Numbered from the stretch's first letter, positions 24,096 to 32,605 are shown. The stretch is 64,000 nucleotides of DNA from an uncultured Dysosmobacter sp. (GCA_934565855.1 CAKTIO010000008.1:82268-146267), one strand, 5' to 3'. A program made the numbers and translations. The notes: a model not told the origin generated them from the sequence alone.

Positions 24096-26135
24096 TTATT
24101 TAACTCCTTCCACAGCGTAGTCCTCCACCCACACGTCGGCGGCACCGTCCGCGCCGCCGATGACGGTGGTCGGATCAGCGTCCGTCGTCTCCACTATGCC
24201 GTTCATCTGTTCGGAATCACTGCCCATCTGCCCGCAGGTCACAAGCGCCACCCGGTCTGCCAGTCCGGTGTCCGCCAGCACCTGAAGCAGATAGGTGCAG
24301 CGGGTGTTGAATTGCAGGTAGATGTCGTTGCTGCGCCTGCCGGTGCTGTCTGTGCAGTAGAGGTCCAGGGCATTGGCATAGGTATTTTTCCCCGCATCGG
24401 GTCCAAACTGGTCCGCGCCGAAATGTCCCGCGTCCACGTCCTGCATGATGGCATCGAACAGCTTCTTTGCCGTTGCGGCATCCATGCTTCCGGCTTCGGT
24501 AAAGCCCACATAGGTGCCTGAGGCGCTGTACTCCTCCAGATTTCCGCCGGTGACGGTCATATCATCATCCAGCTGGGACAGCAGATTTACCCGTTGAATT
24601 CTGGGGTCCTTCACCAGTGCCGCCAGCTGAGAAATCACACTGTCCGGATCGTCCAGCTCGCTGTAGAGGTAGATCAGGTCGTAGCTGCGCTTCACCCGGG
24701 CACCGTTTTTCAGGCAGTAATTCAGGCTCAGATACGCCGAGCCATCCGACACATCGTCAACGTTCTTCACCAGCATGGGATCATCCGCCCAATAGGTCTG
24801 CTGCCGCGACAGCTGGGTCTCCTTATTGTCAAGAATGCTGCGGTGCAGCTGGGTCAGCTGCTGGATGACCTCCGGATCGGAGACCGTGCCGGAGCAGTAA
24901 TTCTGTCCGCCGATGCCGAAGGAAACGGATTCCACGGTGTCCACCTCCGGGACCCGGTTCTCCACACCCAGCACATCCGCTGCCGCGCAGACACACAGCA
25001 CTGCCAGCGCCGCTGTCAGCACCGCCGCGCCGCGCCATCCGGTGCGCAGCACCCGGAAGGACTTGCACATCAGCATCTCCGCCACAAAGTAGCCCACCAG
25101 TCCCAGCACCACCATGCACACGCCCAGCAGGGGAATGGAGCTGTTGCTGCTGTTGTCGCCAAACTGGTTCCAGAGGATGCTGTAAACGCCCTGCCCCAGG
25201 CTCAGGGCGCAGCACACCGCCACGCCGTAGCGGAACAGGTACTTCGCCCACTTCACGGAAATGACGTCGCCCGCCGATTCACTGCGGTGCATCCGGTACA
25301 GCAGCAGCGCCAGCACCGTCAGCACCACCGCGGCAGCAAGATAGGGGATCAGGTTCGTCATATTTTCCATGTGGTAGCCTGATATCTCGTTCAGCTCGGA
25401 ATAATAGGTTGTGTAGGACACCCCCGCCAGCTTTACCACCGGACTGAACCACTCTACCACGCTGGGGACGCTGCCGCTGTAATAGCCGTAATACAGCAGG
25501 CTGCCCAGGCTTTGCAGCAGCAGCGCCACGCCGTAGACCAGCCCGTTCAGAATGCCGTAAAACACCGGCAGCGCCAGCAGCTGTCCCGTAAACATGGCGC
25601 AGAACACCGCGAAGGAGTAGAAAAACAGCATCTCTCCCGCCGCGCAGGCAAACCACGTTCCCAATGCGCTCCAGCTCAGACAACCCGCCGCGCCCTGCAC
25701 CGCCGCTGTCAGCACAAGGACAACGACATCGATCACCAGGAACACGCCCAGACCCGTGACATACTGGGTGAGGAACAGTCCCTCCCGCCGGATGGGGAAG
25801 CTGTGCATCATGCCCACGGACCGGGAGGAATACAGATAGGAAAACAGTGCCATTGCAAACAGGCAGCCAAACACCAGCGACATTGCCAGCGCGGCGCTGC
25901 CCGCCTGACTGAGGGTCTCCTGCTGCGTCCGCAGCGCCATATCCGCAGGGTCGCCGCCCCGGTAATGCCGCCCGAACAGCATCAAAAACTGAGAGGCGGG
26001 CATGCAGACCACCCAGATGGCAGCGTACAGCGCCCACAGCGGCCAGAACCGGCTGAGGTTTTTCACCAGCAGCCCCCGGTTGAACCAGGGGTTCGGCGTC
26101 CGCACCTGCTCAGAGGACCATGTTTTTGACTTCAT
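24096..26135 (-). CDS. ABC transporter permease (YtrC/D-like, with large extracytoplasmic tail)
   Basis: 679 aa from the ATG at 26135. About ten membrane segments lie in the first 430 residues (for example FWPLWALYAAIWVVCMPASQ). A roughly 250-residue soluble C-terminal part follows, rich in Asp/Ser and likely outside the cell. GGGGGGT precedes the ATG by 7 bases. A GTG at 26144 is also open. It overlaps the 3' end of the ATPase gene by 26 bases, so translation is coupled. Substrate unknown; YtrA-regulated systems respond to cell-wall stress in Bacillus. Confidence 0.8.
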   Translation of the reverse strand: MKSKTWSSEQVRTPNPWFNRGLLVKNLSRFWPLWALYAAIWVVCMPASQFLMLFGRHYRGGDPADMALRTQQETLSQAGSAALAMSLVFGCLFAMALFSYLYSSRSVGMMHSFPIRREGLFLTQYVTGLGVFLVIDVVVLVLTAAVQGAAGCLSWSALGTWFACAAGEMLFFYSFAVFCAMFTGQLLALPVFYGILNGLVYGVALLLQSLGSLLYYGYYSGSVPSVVEWFSPVVKLAGVSYTTYYSELNEISGYHMENMTNLIPYLAAAVVLTVLALLLYRMHRSESAGDVISVKWAKYLFRYGVAVCCALSLGQGVYSILWNQFGDNSSNSSIPLLGVCMVVLGLVGYFVAEMLMCKSFRVLRTGWRGAAVLTAALAVLCVCAAADVLGVENRVPEVDTVESVSFGIGGQNYCSGTVSDPEVIQQLTQLHRSILDNKETQLSRQQTYWADDPMLVKNVDDVSDGSAYLSLNYCLKNGARVKRSYDLIYLYSELDDPDSVISQLAALVKDPRIQRVNLLSQLDDDMTVTGGNLEEYSASGTYVGFTEAGSMDAATAKKLFDAIMQDVDAGHFGADQFGPDAGKNTYANALDLYCTDSTGRRSNDIYLQFNTRCTYLLQVLADTGLADRVALVTCGQMGSDSEQMNGIVETTDADPTTVIGGADGAADVWVEDYAVEGVK

Positions 26136-27006
26136 AATCAACACCCCCCAGTTCGTAGATAAAGATCTCCTCCAGCGTCAGCGGCACGGCATCCGCCAGC
26201 ATCGGCTGATACTGCTGCAGACGCAGCACCGCCTCCTCCGGACTCATACGCAGGATGAGGGTGTGGATACGCCCCACCTTGGAGGCATGCAGCACCGGCA
26301 GGTCTGCCGGGACCTCCGTCATACCGTCCGGGAACACCACCTGCATTTTCACCATGTTGTCCTGCAGCTGCGCCAGAGACCGCTCCAGCAGCACCCGCCC
26401 GTGGTCCATAATGCCCACATGGTCGCACACGTCCTCCAGCTCCCGCAGATTGTGGGAGGACACCAGCACCGTGGTGCCGCGCTCCGCCACGTCATTCATC
26501 ATCAGGCTCCACACCTGGCGGCGCATCACCGGGTCCAGTCCGTCCACGGGTTCGTCCAGAATCAGGTAGTCCGGCATGCAGCTCACCGCCAGCCAGAACG
26601 CCGCCTGCTTCTGCATTCCCTTGGACAGCCGCCGGATGGTGCGGGTCTCGTCAATGCGGAAGACCTCCTTCAGTTTTTCATACCGCTCCATGGAAAAGCG
26701 GGGGTAAAACGCCCGGTAAAAACGCATCATATCCCGGATGTTGGACTGAAGGAAAAAGTACCAGTCATCCGGAATGGAGGCGACCCGCGCCTTCAGCGCC
26801 GCGTTTTCCCACACCGGCTCGCCGCCGATGAGGACCTCTCCCCCGTCCGGATGGTAAATGCCCGTCAGATGGCGGATCAGCGTGGATTTGCCCGCGCCGT
26901 TGGGACCCACCAGCCCGTATACGCTGCCGGAGGGGACCGTCAGGGTCGCCCCGTCCAGCGCGGTGAAACCGTCAAACCGCTTCACGACCTGTTTTGCTTC
27001 GATCAT
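26110..27006 (-). CDS. ABC transporter ATP-binding protein
   Basis: 298 aa from ATG 27006 (GAGGAGGT nine bases upstream). Walker A is GPNGAGKST and the signature region is RRLSKGMQKQ. Walker B is YLILDEPVDGLDP and the switch His is in VSSHNL. About 75 C-terminal residues form the extra domain typical of YtrB-like ATPases. It starts at the end of the GntR gene and overlaps the permease gene, a tightly coupled operon. Confidence 0.93.
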   Translation of the reverse strand: MIEAKQVVKRFDGFTALDGATLTVPSGSVYGLVGPNGAGKSTLIRHLTGIYHPDGGEVLIGGEPVWENAALKARVASIPDDWYFFLQSNIRDMMRFYRAFYPRFSMERYEKLKEVFRIDETRTIRRLSKGMQKQAAFWLAVSCMPDYLILDEPVDGLDPVMRRQVWSLMMNDVAERGTTVLVSSHNLRELEDVCDHVGIMDHGRVLLERSLAQLQDNMVKMQVVFPDGMTEVPADLPVLHASKVGRIHTLILRMSPEEAVLRLQQYQPMLADAVPLTLEEIFIYELGGVDYEVKNMVL

Positions 27007-27365
27007 TGCTTCCATACCTCCTCGATCATCATCTCCAGCTCCGCCCGGGTCACACCCAGATAGCACAGCTCCTGCATCATTTCCCGGACCTTGCCGCAAA
27101 GCTCCCTCTGGCGGGAATCGTCCGTTCCCTGCTCTCCGGAGGCAAAGCTGCCCTTCCCGGGAATGGAATAAATGTAGCGCTGCGCCTCCAGCTCGTTATA
27201 CGCCCGCTGGATGGTGTTGGGATTGATGGCAAGCTCTGCCGCCAGCGCCCGCACCGAGGGCAGACGCTCATCCTTTTCAATGGCACCGGAGACGATGAGC
27301 TTGCGCAGCTCATCCCGGATCTGCTCGTAAATGGGGCGGGAATCCCGATAGTTCAGATGGATCAC
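27003..27365 (-). CDS. GntR-family regulator, YtrA subfamily
   Basis: 120 aa. An N-terminal winged helix (PIYEQIRDELRKLIVSGAIEKDERLPSVRALAAELAINPNTIQRAYNELE) is followed by only about 45 residues, the short effector region of YtrA-type repressors. The start is GTG with AAAGGAGG upstream. It leads the ABC/amidase operon and very likely represses it through the dyad at 27405-27429, which overlaps the transcription start. Confidence 0.92.
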   Translation of the reverse strand: MIHLNYRDSRPIYEQIRDELRKLIVSGAIEKDERLPSVRALAAELAINPNTIQRAYNELEAQRYIYSIPGKGSFASGEQGTDDSRQRELCGKVREMMQELCYLGVTRAELEMMIEEVWKQ

Positions 27366-27404
27366 CCCAGGTTCCTCCTTTCAGCTGCTGTTTCACCGCG
27401 GTTT

Positions 27405-27459
27405 ACTGTATTATCTGTATTAGTACAGTTAGGATAACAGCTCTGCTGAGTCCTGTCAA
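27405..27459 (-). promoter_or_regulatory. Promoter and YtrA-type operator of the GntR-ABC operon
   Basis: Minus-strand TTGACA (27454-27459), 17-base spacer, TATCCT (27431-27436). Directly downstream is a dyad ACTGTA-N13-TACAGT (27405-27429), with two further TGTATTA repeats 10 bases apart inside it. This position over the start site fits autorepression by the GntR protein. Confidence 0.82.
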
Positions 27460-27533
27460 GTGGGTTTGGCAGATTTTCCTTGTTTTCCAGCGGCTCCGCC
27501 CCGGAAATATGGCTGAAATTCCGCATTTTTTCC

Positions 27534-27562
27534 TTTACAACGTACATTTTATATGATATGTT
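27534..27562 (+). promoter_or_regulatory. Probable rpsO promoter
   Basis: TTTACA (27534-27539), 17-base spacer, TATGTT (27557-27562), in an AT-rich patch. The remaining roughly 110 bases form an untranslated leader with GC-rich inverted segments, where S15 autoregulation could act. The -10 assignment is uncertain because TATGAT and TATAAA also occur nearby. Confidence 0.5.
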
Positions 27563-27680
27563 TATAAAGTACGCGGTTCCATGCCGCGCAGAACTCTTCC
27601 CCAACGCTTCGTTTCGCGGCTTTTCACCGACCCGGGGCGCAGTGCTGTGGGGCATATTTTTGAAAGGTGGAAACACAACT

Positions 27681-27947
27681 ATGCTGCGCAAAGAACAGAA
27701 AACTGCTATCATCGACGCAAACCGTACCCATGCCAACGACACCGGCTCTCCCGAGGTCCAGGTGGCTATCCTGACCCAGCGCATCGCCGACCTGACCGCA
27801 CACCTGCAGAAGAATCCGCAGGACAACCACTCCCGCCGCGGTCTGTTCAAGATGGTCGGTCAGCGCCGCCGCCTGCTGGACTATCTGGCAAAGAAGGACA
27901 TCGAGCGTTACCGTACCCTGATCGCCAAGCTGGGCATCCGTAAGTAA
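27681..27947 (+). CDS. rpsO: 30S ribosomal protein S15
   Basis: 88 aa, exact family length. It starts [12 protein letters not shown] and contains [48 protein letters not shown] and [21 protein letters not shown] lies 12 bases upstream of the ATG; the longer open frame upstream is leader. It binds 16S rRNA helix 22. rpsO followed by pnp is a very widely conserved pair. Confidence 0.98.
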   Translation: MLRKEQKTAIIDANRTHANDTGSPEVQVAILTQRIADLTAHLQKNPQDNHSRRGLFKMVGQRRRLLDYLAKKDIERYRTLIAKLGIRK

Positions 27948-28075
27948 GCTTACCGCAGGACCCGTTCCGCCTGTTTCCCGCTTTGCGGAAAACTACGCGC
28001 GCTCTCCTGCATCTCCTCATCCCACCGAACCCGCTTCGCTGGGCTTCGGCAGGAACCCTGAAGAGACAAAAAAAG

Positions 28076-28105
28076 AGCGGCGCGGTGATACCGCGCCGCT
28101 TTTTG
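28076..28105 (+). terminator. rpsO terminator
   Basis: An 11-bp stem AGCGGCGCGGT/ACCGCGCCGCT with a GAT loop and TTTT. No convincing promoter follows, so pnp probably depends on read-through. Confidence 0.88.
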
Positions 28106-28120
28106 CAAAATCCCCCGCGT

Positions 28121-28206
28121 CATGGGAGCCTTCACACCTTTAGCAGTTGAATAAACGCCCTGATGGACAGGACGCTTATTCAAGTGCTAAATGGTCCGCT
28201 CCCATG
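28121..28206 (+). promoter_or_regulatory. Long stem-loop in the pnp leader
   Basis: An 86-base inverted structure. The outer arms CATGGGAGC/GCTCCCATG are perfect. The inner arms TTTAGCAGTTGAATAA/TTATTCAAGTGCTAAA have one mismatch, and there is a smaller hairpin at the tip. It ends 28 bases before the pnp ATG. In enterobacteria a similar pnp leader duplex is cut by RNase III and then used by PNPase to repress its own mRNA; the same role here is inferred. Confidence 0.8.
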
Positions 28207-28234
28207 AGAGATTCAAAAGAAAAGGAGCAATCTT

Positions 28235-30385
28235 ATGTCAACGATCATTACCCACCGCCAGTTCCCCGGCTATCACAAGTACGAGATGGAGCTGGCTGGA
28301 CGCCCCCTGACGCTGGAGGTCGGCAAGCTTGCAGAGCTTGCCAACGCCGCCGTGATGGTGGGCTATGGCGACACCCGCGTGCTGGTGTGCGCCACCGCCT
28401 CCGCCCGTCCCCGCGACGGTGTGGATTTCTTCCCCCTCAGCGTGGACTTTGAGGAGAAGATGTACTCCGTGGGCCGCATCCCCGGCAGCTTCAACCGCCG
28501 GGAGGGTCGTCCCGGTGAGAAGGGCATTCTCACCGCCCGCGTCATCGACCGCCCCATCCGTCCCCTGTTCCCCTATGATTTCCGCAACGATGTGTCCATC
28601 ATGGCAACCGTCATGAGCGTGGACCACGACTGCTCTCCCGAGATCGCCGCACTCATCGGCACCTCCGCCGCCCTCGCCATTTCCGACATTCCCTGGAACG
28701 GTCCCGTGGGCGCTGTGAAGATGGGTCTGGTGGACGGTGAGCTGGTCATCAACCCCAACAGCGAGCAGCGCAAGGTCTCCGACCTGGACGTGACCGTGGT
28801 GTCCACCGGCAAGAAGGTGGTCATGATCGAGGCAGGCGCCAACGAGGTGCCCAACGACATGATGTTCAAGGCGATCCAGACCGCCCACGAGGAGAACCAG
28901 AAGCAGATCCAGCTCATCAACCAGATGGTCGCTGAGATCGGCAAGCCCAAGTTTGAGTATCCCCACGCCGCCTTTGACCAGGAGCTGTTTGACGACATCG
29001 TGGCAAGCTTCATGGACGAGGCAAAGGCTGCCATGGACACCGACGACAAGAACGTCCGGGAAGCCCGCTGGAACGCCATGATCGAAAAGTGGCACGAGAA
29101 GTATCTGGAGGATCACCCCGATATGGACCAGTATCTGGAGGAGATCACCTACAAGTTCCAGAAGAAGATCGTCAAGGCATGGCTGCTGGAGGGACACCGC
29201 GTGGATGGCCGCCAGAAGAACGAGATCCGTCCCCTTGCCGCCGAGGTAGGCGTTCTGCCCCGGGTCCACGGCTCCGGTCTGTTCACCCGCGGTCAGACCC
29301 AGGTCCTGTCCGTCTGCACGCTGGACACCCTGTCCGCCTGCCAGAAGCTGGACACCATCTGGGAAGAGACCGAAAAGCGCTATATGCACCACTACAATTT
29401 CCCCGGCTACTCCGTGGGTGAGGCAAAGCCCGCCCGTTCTCCCGGACGCCGCGAGATTGGTCACGGCGCTCTGGCAGAGCGCGCCCTGCTGCCCGTCATC
29501 CCCTCTGTGGAGGACTTCCCCTACGCCATCCGTGTGGTGAGCGAGGTGGTCTCCTCCAACGGCTCCACCTCTCAGGGCTCCATCTGCGGCTCCACTCTGG
29601 CACTGATGGACGCCGGCGTGCCCATCAAGGCTCCCGTTGCCGGTATCTCCTGTGGTCTGATCCAGGATGACGACGGTTCTTTCACCACCTTTATTGACAT
29701 TCAGGGTGTGGAGGACTTCCACGGCGAGATGGACTTCAAGGTGGCTGGCACCAAGAAGGGCATCACCGCCATTCAGATGGACCTGAAGAACGACGGTCTG
29801 ACCATGGAGATCATCAAGAACGCGCTGGACATCACCTATGACGCCCGCTGCCAGATCCTGGATCAGATCATGCTGCCCTGCATCGCGGAACCCCGCAAGG
29901 AGGTCAGCAAGTATGCTCCCAAGATGATCGTGATGCACATCAATCCCGACAACATCCGGGACGTCATCGGCAAGGGCGGCTCTGTCATCCAGAAGATCGT
30001 GGCAGACACCGGCGCCAAGATCGACATCGACGACGACGGCACCATTCACATCGCCGCTGCGGACGCCTCCGCCTGCGACGCCGCCAAGAAGTGCATTGAC
30101 GACATCGTGTTCGTCCCCGAGGTGGGCAAGCTGTACTACGGTCGTGTGGTGCGCCTGATGACCTTCGGTGCCTTCGTGGAGCTGGCTCCCGGCAAGGACG
30201 GTCTGGTGCATATCTCCAAGCTGGCGGACCACCGCATCGAAAAGGTTGAGGACGCCTGCAAGATCGGCGATATGATGTGGGTCAAGGTCACCGACATCGA
30301 CGAAAAGGGTCGTGTGAATCTGAGCCACAAGGACGCCATGCGGGAAATCAACGCCAAGAAGGCTGCCGGCGAAGCCGTTCAGTAA
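28235..30385 (+). CDS. pnp: Polyribonucleotide nucleotidyltransferase (PNPase)
   Basis: 716 aa. There are two RNase PH-like domains (FPGYHKYEMELAGR..., and the catalytic second domain with GSTSQGSICGSTLALMDAGVPI and MDFKVAGTKKGITAIQMD). A KH domain follows (IRDVIGKGGSVIQKI, about residues 575-590), then an S1 domain (GKLYYGRVVRLMTFGAFVEL to the end). It degrades RNA 3' to 5' using phosphate. AAAGGAGC precedes the ATG. Confidence 0.98.
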   Translation: MSTIITHRQFPGYHKYEMELAGRPLTLEVGKLAELANAAVMVGYGDTRVLVCATASARPRDGVDFFPLSVDFEEKMYSVGRIPGSFNRREGRPGEKGILTARVIDRPIRPLFPYDFRNDVSIMATVMSVDHDCSPEIAALIGTSAALAISDIPWNGPVGAVKMGLVDGELVINPNSEQRKVSDLDVTVVSTGKKVVMIEAGANEVPNDMMFKAIQTAHEENQKQIQLINQMVAEIGKPKFEYPHAAFDQELFDDIVASFMDEAKAAMDTDDKNVREARWNAMIEKWHEKYLEDHPDMDQYLEEITYKFQKKIVKAWLLEGHRVDGRQKNEIRPLAAEVGVLPRVHGSGLFTRGQTQVLSVCTLDTLSACQKLDTIWEETEKRYMHHYNFPGYSVGEAKPARSPGRREIGHGALAERALLPVIPSVEDFPYAIRVVSEVVSSNGSTSQGSICGSTLALMDAGVPIKAPVAGISCGLIQDDDGSFTTFIDIQGVEDFHGEMDFKVAGTKKGITAIQMDLKNDGLTMEIIKNALDITYDARCQILDQIMLPCIAEPRKEVSKYAPKMIVMHINPDNIRDVIGKGGSVIQKIVADTGAKIDIDDDGTIHIAAADASACDAAKKCIDDIVFVPEVGKLYYGRVVRLMTFGAFVELAPGKDGLVHISKLADHRIEKVEDACKIGDMMWVKVTDIDEKGRVNLSHKDAMREINAKKAAGEAVQ

Positions 30386-30417
30386 GCAGACATTTCCATT
30401 TTCCCTCTGTATCCCTT

Positions 30418-30450
30418 GCGGGGCGGGCGATGCCCGCCCCGCTTCTTTTT
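30418..30450 (+). terminator. pnp terminator
   Basis: An 11-bp stem GCGGGGCGGGC/GCCCGCCCCGC with a GAT loop, followed by TTCTTTTT. Confidence 0.9.
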
Positions 30451-30523
30451 CCCCACAGATTTTATTTTTCATCTCAAGCAGACAAACAAACCATCAAGAG
30501 AAATTTTACGAGGAGGAAACGGT

Positions 30524-30943
30524 ATGGATTACAAGCGTTTTGGAAACACCATTTTTGCACGGGTCGATTCCAATGAGGAAATTCAGGAGCAGGTGCGCGC
30601 CATCTGCCTGAAGGAAAACGTGAAGCTGGCGCGGGTAGAGGCACTGGGCGCGCTAAAGGACTTTGTTATCGGTGTGTACGACATGGGCTCCCACAGCTAC
30701 CACGCCAACCACTTCACCGGGGTATATGAGCTGGCATCTCTGCACGGCACCATTACCACCATGAACGGTGAGTATTACGCTCACCTGCACATGAGTGCCG
30801 GGGACGCCACCGGCAAGGCAGTCGGCGGTCACCTGACCTCCGCTGTGGTCAGCGCCACCTGCGAGATCGTCATTACCGTTATTGACGGTGAGCTGGAGCG
30901 GGAATTCAACCCGGAAATCGGTCTAAACCAGTTCAAATTCTGA
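30524..30943 (+). CDS. PPC-domain (DUF296) protein
   Basis: 139 aa, one PPC/DUF296 domain: ARVEALGALKDFVIGVYD, ELASLHGTIT and HLHMSAGDATGKAVGGHL. It contains the conserved metal/ligand-binding G-x-x-H-x-H-type pattern (YAHLHMS). In plants this domain is fused to AT-hooks; bacterial stand-alone versions form trimers of unknown function, sometimes called DNA-binding. CGAGGAGG sits 9 bases upstream of the ATG. Confidence 0.88.
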   Translation: MDYKRFGNTIFARVDSNEEIQEQVRAICLKENVKLARVEALGALKDFVIGVYDMGSHSYHANHFTGVYELASLHGTITTMNGEYYAHLHMSAGDATGKAVGGHLTSAVVSATCEIVITVIDGELEREFNPEIGLNQFKF

Positions 30944-30952
30944 GGTACAGCT

Positions 30953-31540
30953 ATGAACGTCTGTATTCTCATGGGCAGCCCCCGGAAGGAGGGCAACACC
31001 GCACAGCTTCTGCGCCCCTTCGTTCAAACGCTGGAGGAGGCGGGCGCGCAGACGGAGACTCTGTGGCTGTATGATCTGGACATTCAGCCCTGCACCGCCT
31101 GCCGCACCTGCCAGCGGGACTGGACCATATTCGGCTGCCGCCGGAGGGACGATGGACAGCTGCTGTTTGACCGGCTGCTGGCAGCGGACCTGATCGTACT
31201 GGCAACACCCATCTACTCCTGGTACTGCACCCCGCCCATGAAGGCGCTGCTGGACCGGATGGTGTACGGGATGAACAAATACTACGGCGAAAAGAAGGGT
31301 CCCTCCCTGTGGCGGGGCAAGCCCGTGGCGCTGCTGACCACCTGCGGCTATCCCCCGGAAAAGGGCGCGGACCTGTGGGAGGGCGGTATGAAGCGCTACT
31401 GTAAGCACTCTCAGCTGCAGTATCTGGGAATGCTGGCAGAGCATGACCTGGGATATCAAGCCACCTTTATGGACCAGGAGAAAGCGCAGCATGCCCGGGA
31501 CTTTGCCCGGCAGCTGCTTGCTGCCGCTTCTGCCTCCTGA
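30953..31540 (+). CDS. Flavodoxin-like NAD(P)H-dependent oxidoreductase
   Basis: 195 aa. The FMN-binding loop MGSPRKEGNT is at residues 7-16, and CTACRTCQRDW is the CxxC-type segment typical of the iron-sulphur flavoprotein-like/NADPH-FMN reductase group. ATPIYSWYCTPPMKALLDR matches the family. Electron donor and substrate are unknown. It starts 9 bases after the PPC-domain gene, probably co-transcribed. Confidence 0.9.
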   Translation: MNVCILMGSPRKEGNTAQLLRPFVQTLEEAGAQTETLWLYDLDIQPCTACRTCQRDWTIFGCRRRDDGQLLFDRLLAADLIVLATPIYSWYCTPPMKALLDRMVYGMNKYYGEKKGPSLWRGKPVALLTTCGYPPEKGADLWEGGMKRYCKHSQLQYLGMLAEHDLGYQATFMDQEKAQHARDFARQLLAAASAS

Positions 31541-31575
31541 AACTCATCGGACAAGCATATCTCAATTTTTGCGCA

Positions 31576-31610
31576 AAAAGAGAGCGGATGCCGCGGCATC
31601 CGCTCTCTTT
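31576..31610. terminator. Bidirectional terminator, reductase / XRE gene
   Basis: Arms AAAGAGAGCGGATGCC and complement around a short GC centre, with A/T runs on both sides, between converging genes. Confidence 0.9.
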
Positions 31611-31619
31611 CATCAATTT

Positions 31620-31826
31620 TTACCGGTTCATTTCCGGATTATCCGTGCGCTCCAGCAGATAATCTACAGATACCCGGAAGTAGTCCGCAATGCTCAATAA
31701 TTCAGCAATTCCCGGCTCCCGCTCTCCGTTTTCATAGCGGCTCACCGTATTCTGACTCATATTCAGATCCAACGCCATCTTGAGTTGTGTAACCCCCCGC
31801 GCCTTTCGCAGCTCTTTTAATCTCAA
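31620..31826 (-). CDS. XRE-family HTH regulator (minimal)
   Basis: 68 aa from a TTG at 31826. It is essentially a bare HTH_3 domain: LRLKELRKARGVTQLKMALDLNMSQNTVSRYENGEREPG, then IADYFRVSVDYLLERTDN. The frame is open further upstream, but that stretch is the divergent promoter and operator region, so I use the TTG (AAGGGTGA upstream). It is divergent from the zinc-ribbon membrane protein and probably controls it through the twin operators between them. Confidence 0.85.
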   Translation of the reverse strand: MRLKELRKARGVTQLKMALDLNMSQNTVSRYENGEREPGIAELLSIADYFRVSVDYLLERTDNPEMNR

Positions 31827-31837
31827 GCATATCACCC

Positions 31838-31888
31838 TTGACGGTATTATCCCATTGTGGTATATTCTTAATATCCCAATATGGTATA
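31838..31888 (+). promoter_or_regulatory. Promoter with twin 17-bp operators
   Basis: TTGACG (31838-31843), 17-base spacer, TATATT (31861-31866). Two copies of a partly symmetric 17-mer, TATCCCATTGTGGTATA (31848-31864) and TATCCCAATATGGTATA (31872-31888), start 24 bases apart. One fills the promoter spacer and the other covers the transcription start. They are the likely binding sites of the divergently encoded XRE protein. Confidence 0.82.
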
Positions 31889-31905
31889 TTCGGAGGTTTG
31901 ATTTT

Positions 31906-32508
31906 ATGAGTGAAAAAATAACGACCTGTAAGACCTGCGGCGCAGAAATTGCTTCCAATGCAGCGGTCTGCCCCAAGTGCGGAGCGAAAAACAAAAAGCC
32001 CTTCTACAAAAGGTGGTGGTTCTGGTGCCTGATCGTGATCCTGATTATTTTTACCGGAGCCGCGTCCTCCGGCAATTCCAATGACCCTGCACCCAGTCAG
32101 CCAGCCGCCAATTCCTCTGTTTCTGATGCTTCCGGCGCCAGCTCCTCTGCAGCCGCTGAAAAGCCGGCGGAAGAAGAACCCATCAGCTATGAGGTCCACG
32201 ATGTCACCGAGCTGTTTGATGCTCTGGACAAGAACGCCCTGAACGCGCAGCAAACCTATAAGGGCAAATATGTTGAGATCACCGGCTACCTCGGCACCAT
32301 CGACAGCTCTGGTAAGTACATTGGTGTAAATGCAGGTGAACATAATTATGACTATCTGTTCCAAGACATCCAATGCTACATCAAAAGTGAGGAACAGCTG
32401 CAGCAGATCTCGTCCATGTCGAAAGGAGATCCCATTACCATCTGCGGTAAAATCACAGAGGTCGGCGAAGTCTTGGGATATTCCCTGAATATCGACAGCA
32501 TCAAATAA
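31906..32508 (+). CDS. Zinc-ribbon membrane protein with OB-fold (tRNA_anti-like) domain
   Basis: 200 aa. The N-terminal zinc ribbon uses Cys8, Cys11, Cys22 and Cys25. A membrane segment spans about residues 35-53 (WWFWCLIVILIIFTG). A Ser/Ala/Pro-rich linker leads to a C-terminal domain (YEVHDVTELFDALDKNALNAQQTYKGKYVEITGYL...) of the tRNA_anti-like/OB type common in Gram-positive envelope proteins. The zinc ribbon would be cytoplasmic and the OB domain outside. TCGGAGG precedes the ATG. Function unknown. Confidence 0.8.
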   Translation: MSEKITTCKTCGAEIASNAAVCPKCGAKNKKPFYKRWWFWCLIVILIIFTGAASSGNSNDPAPSQPAANSSVSDASGASSSAAAEKPAEEEPISYEVHDVTELFDALDKNALNAQQTYKGKYVEITGYLGTIDSSGKYIGVNAGEHNYDYLFQDIQCYIKSEEQLQQISSMSKGDPITICGKITEVGEVLGYSLNIDSIK

Positions 32509-32515
32509 ATTCTAC

Positions 32516-32544
32516 GGGGACAGGCTAATAGCCTGTCCCCTTTT
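32516..32544 (+). terminator. Terminator after the zinc-ribbon gene
   Basis: A 10-bp stem GGGGACAGGC/GCCTGTCCCC with a TAATA loop and TTTT. Confidence 0.9.
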
Positions 32545-32569
32545 CATTCCCTATCCGATGTGCTATACT
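32541..32569 (+). promoter_or_regulatory. mnmE promoter
   Basis: TTTTCA (32541-32546), 17-base spacer, TATACT (32564-32569). The -35 element overlaps the U-tract of the preceding terminator. Confidence 0.6.
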
Positions 32570-32605
32570 TTTTTTGCTTACTTTGAACTCAGGGAGGGAT
32601 ACCCC

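Noticed and set aside
28238..30472. A 744-codon open frame on the strand opposite pnp
   Set aside because: It is the mirror of a highly GC-rich, codon-biased gene. The translation is a Gly/Val/His/Leu-rich sequence without domains, while the plus strand encodes a complete PNPase.
32012..32373. Minus-strand open frame opposite the zinc-ribbon membrane protein
   Set aside because: Composition is typical of an antisense shadow, and the divergent XRE gene and operators already explain the minus-strand signals.
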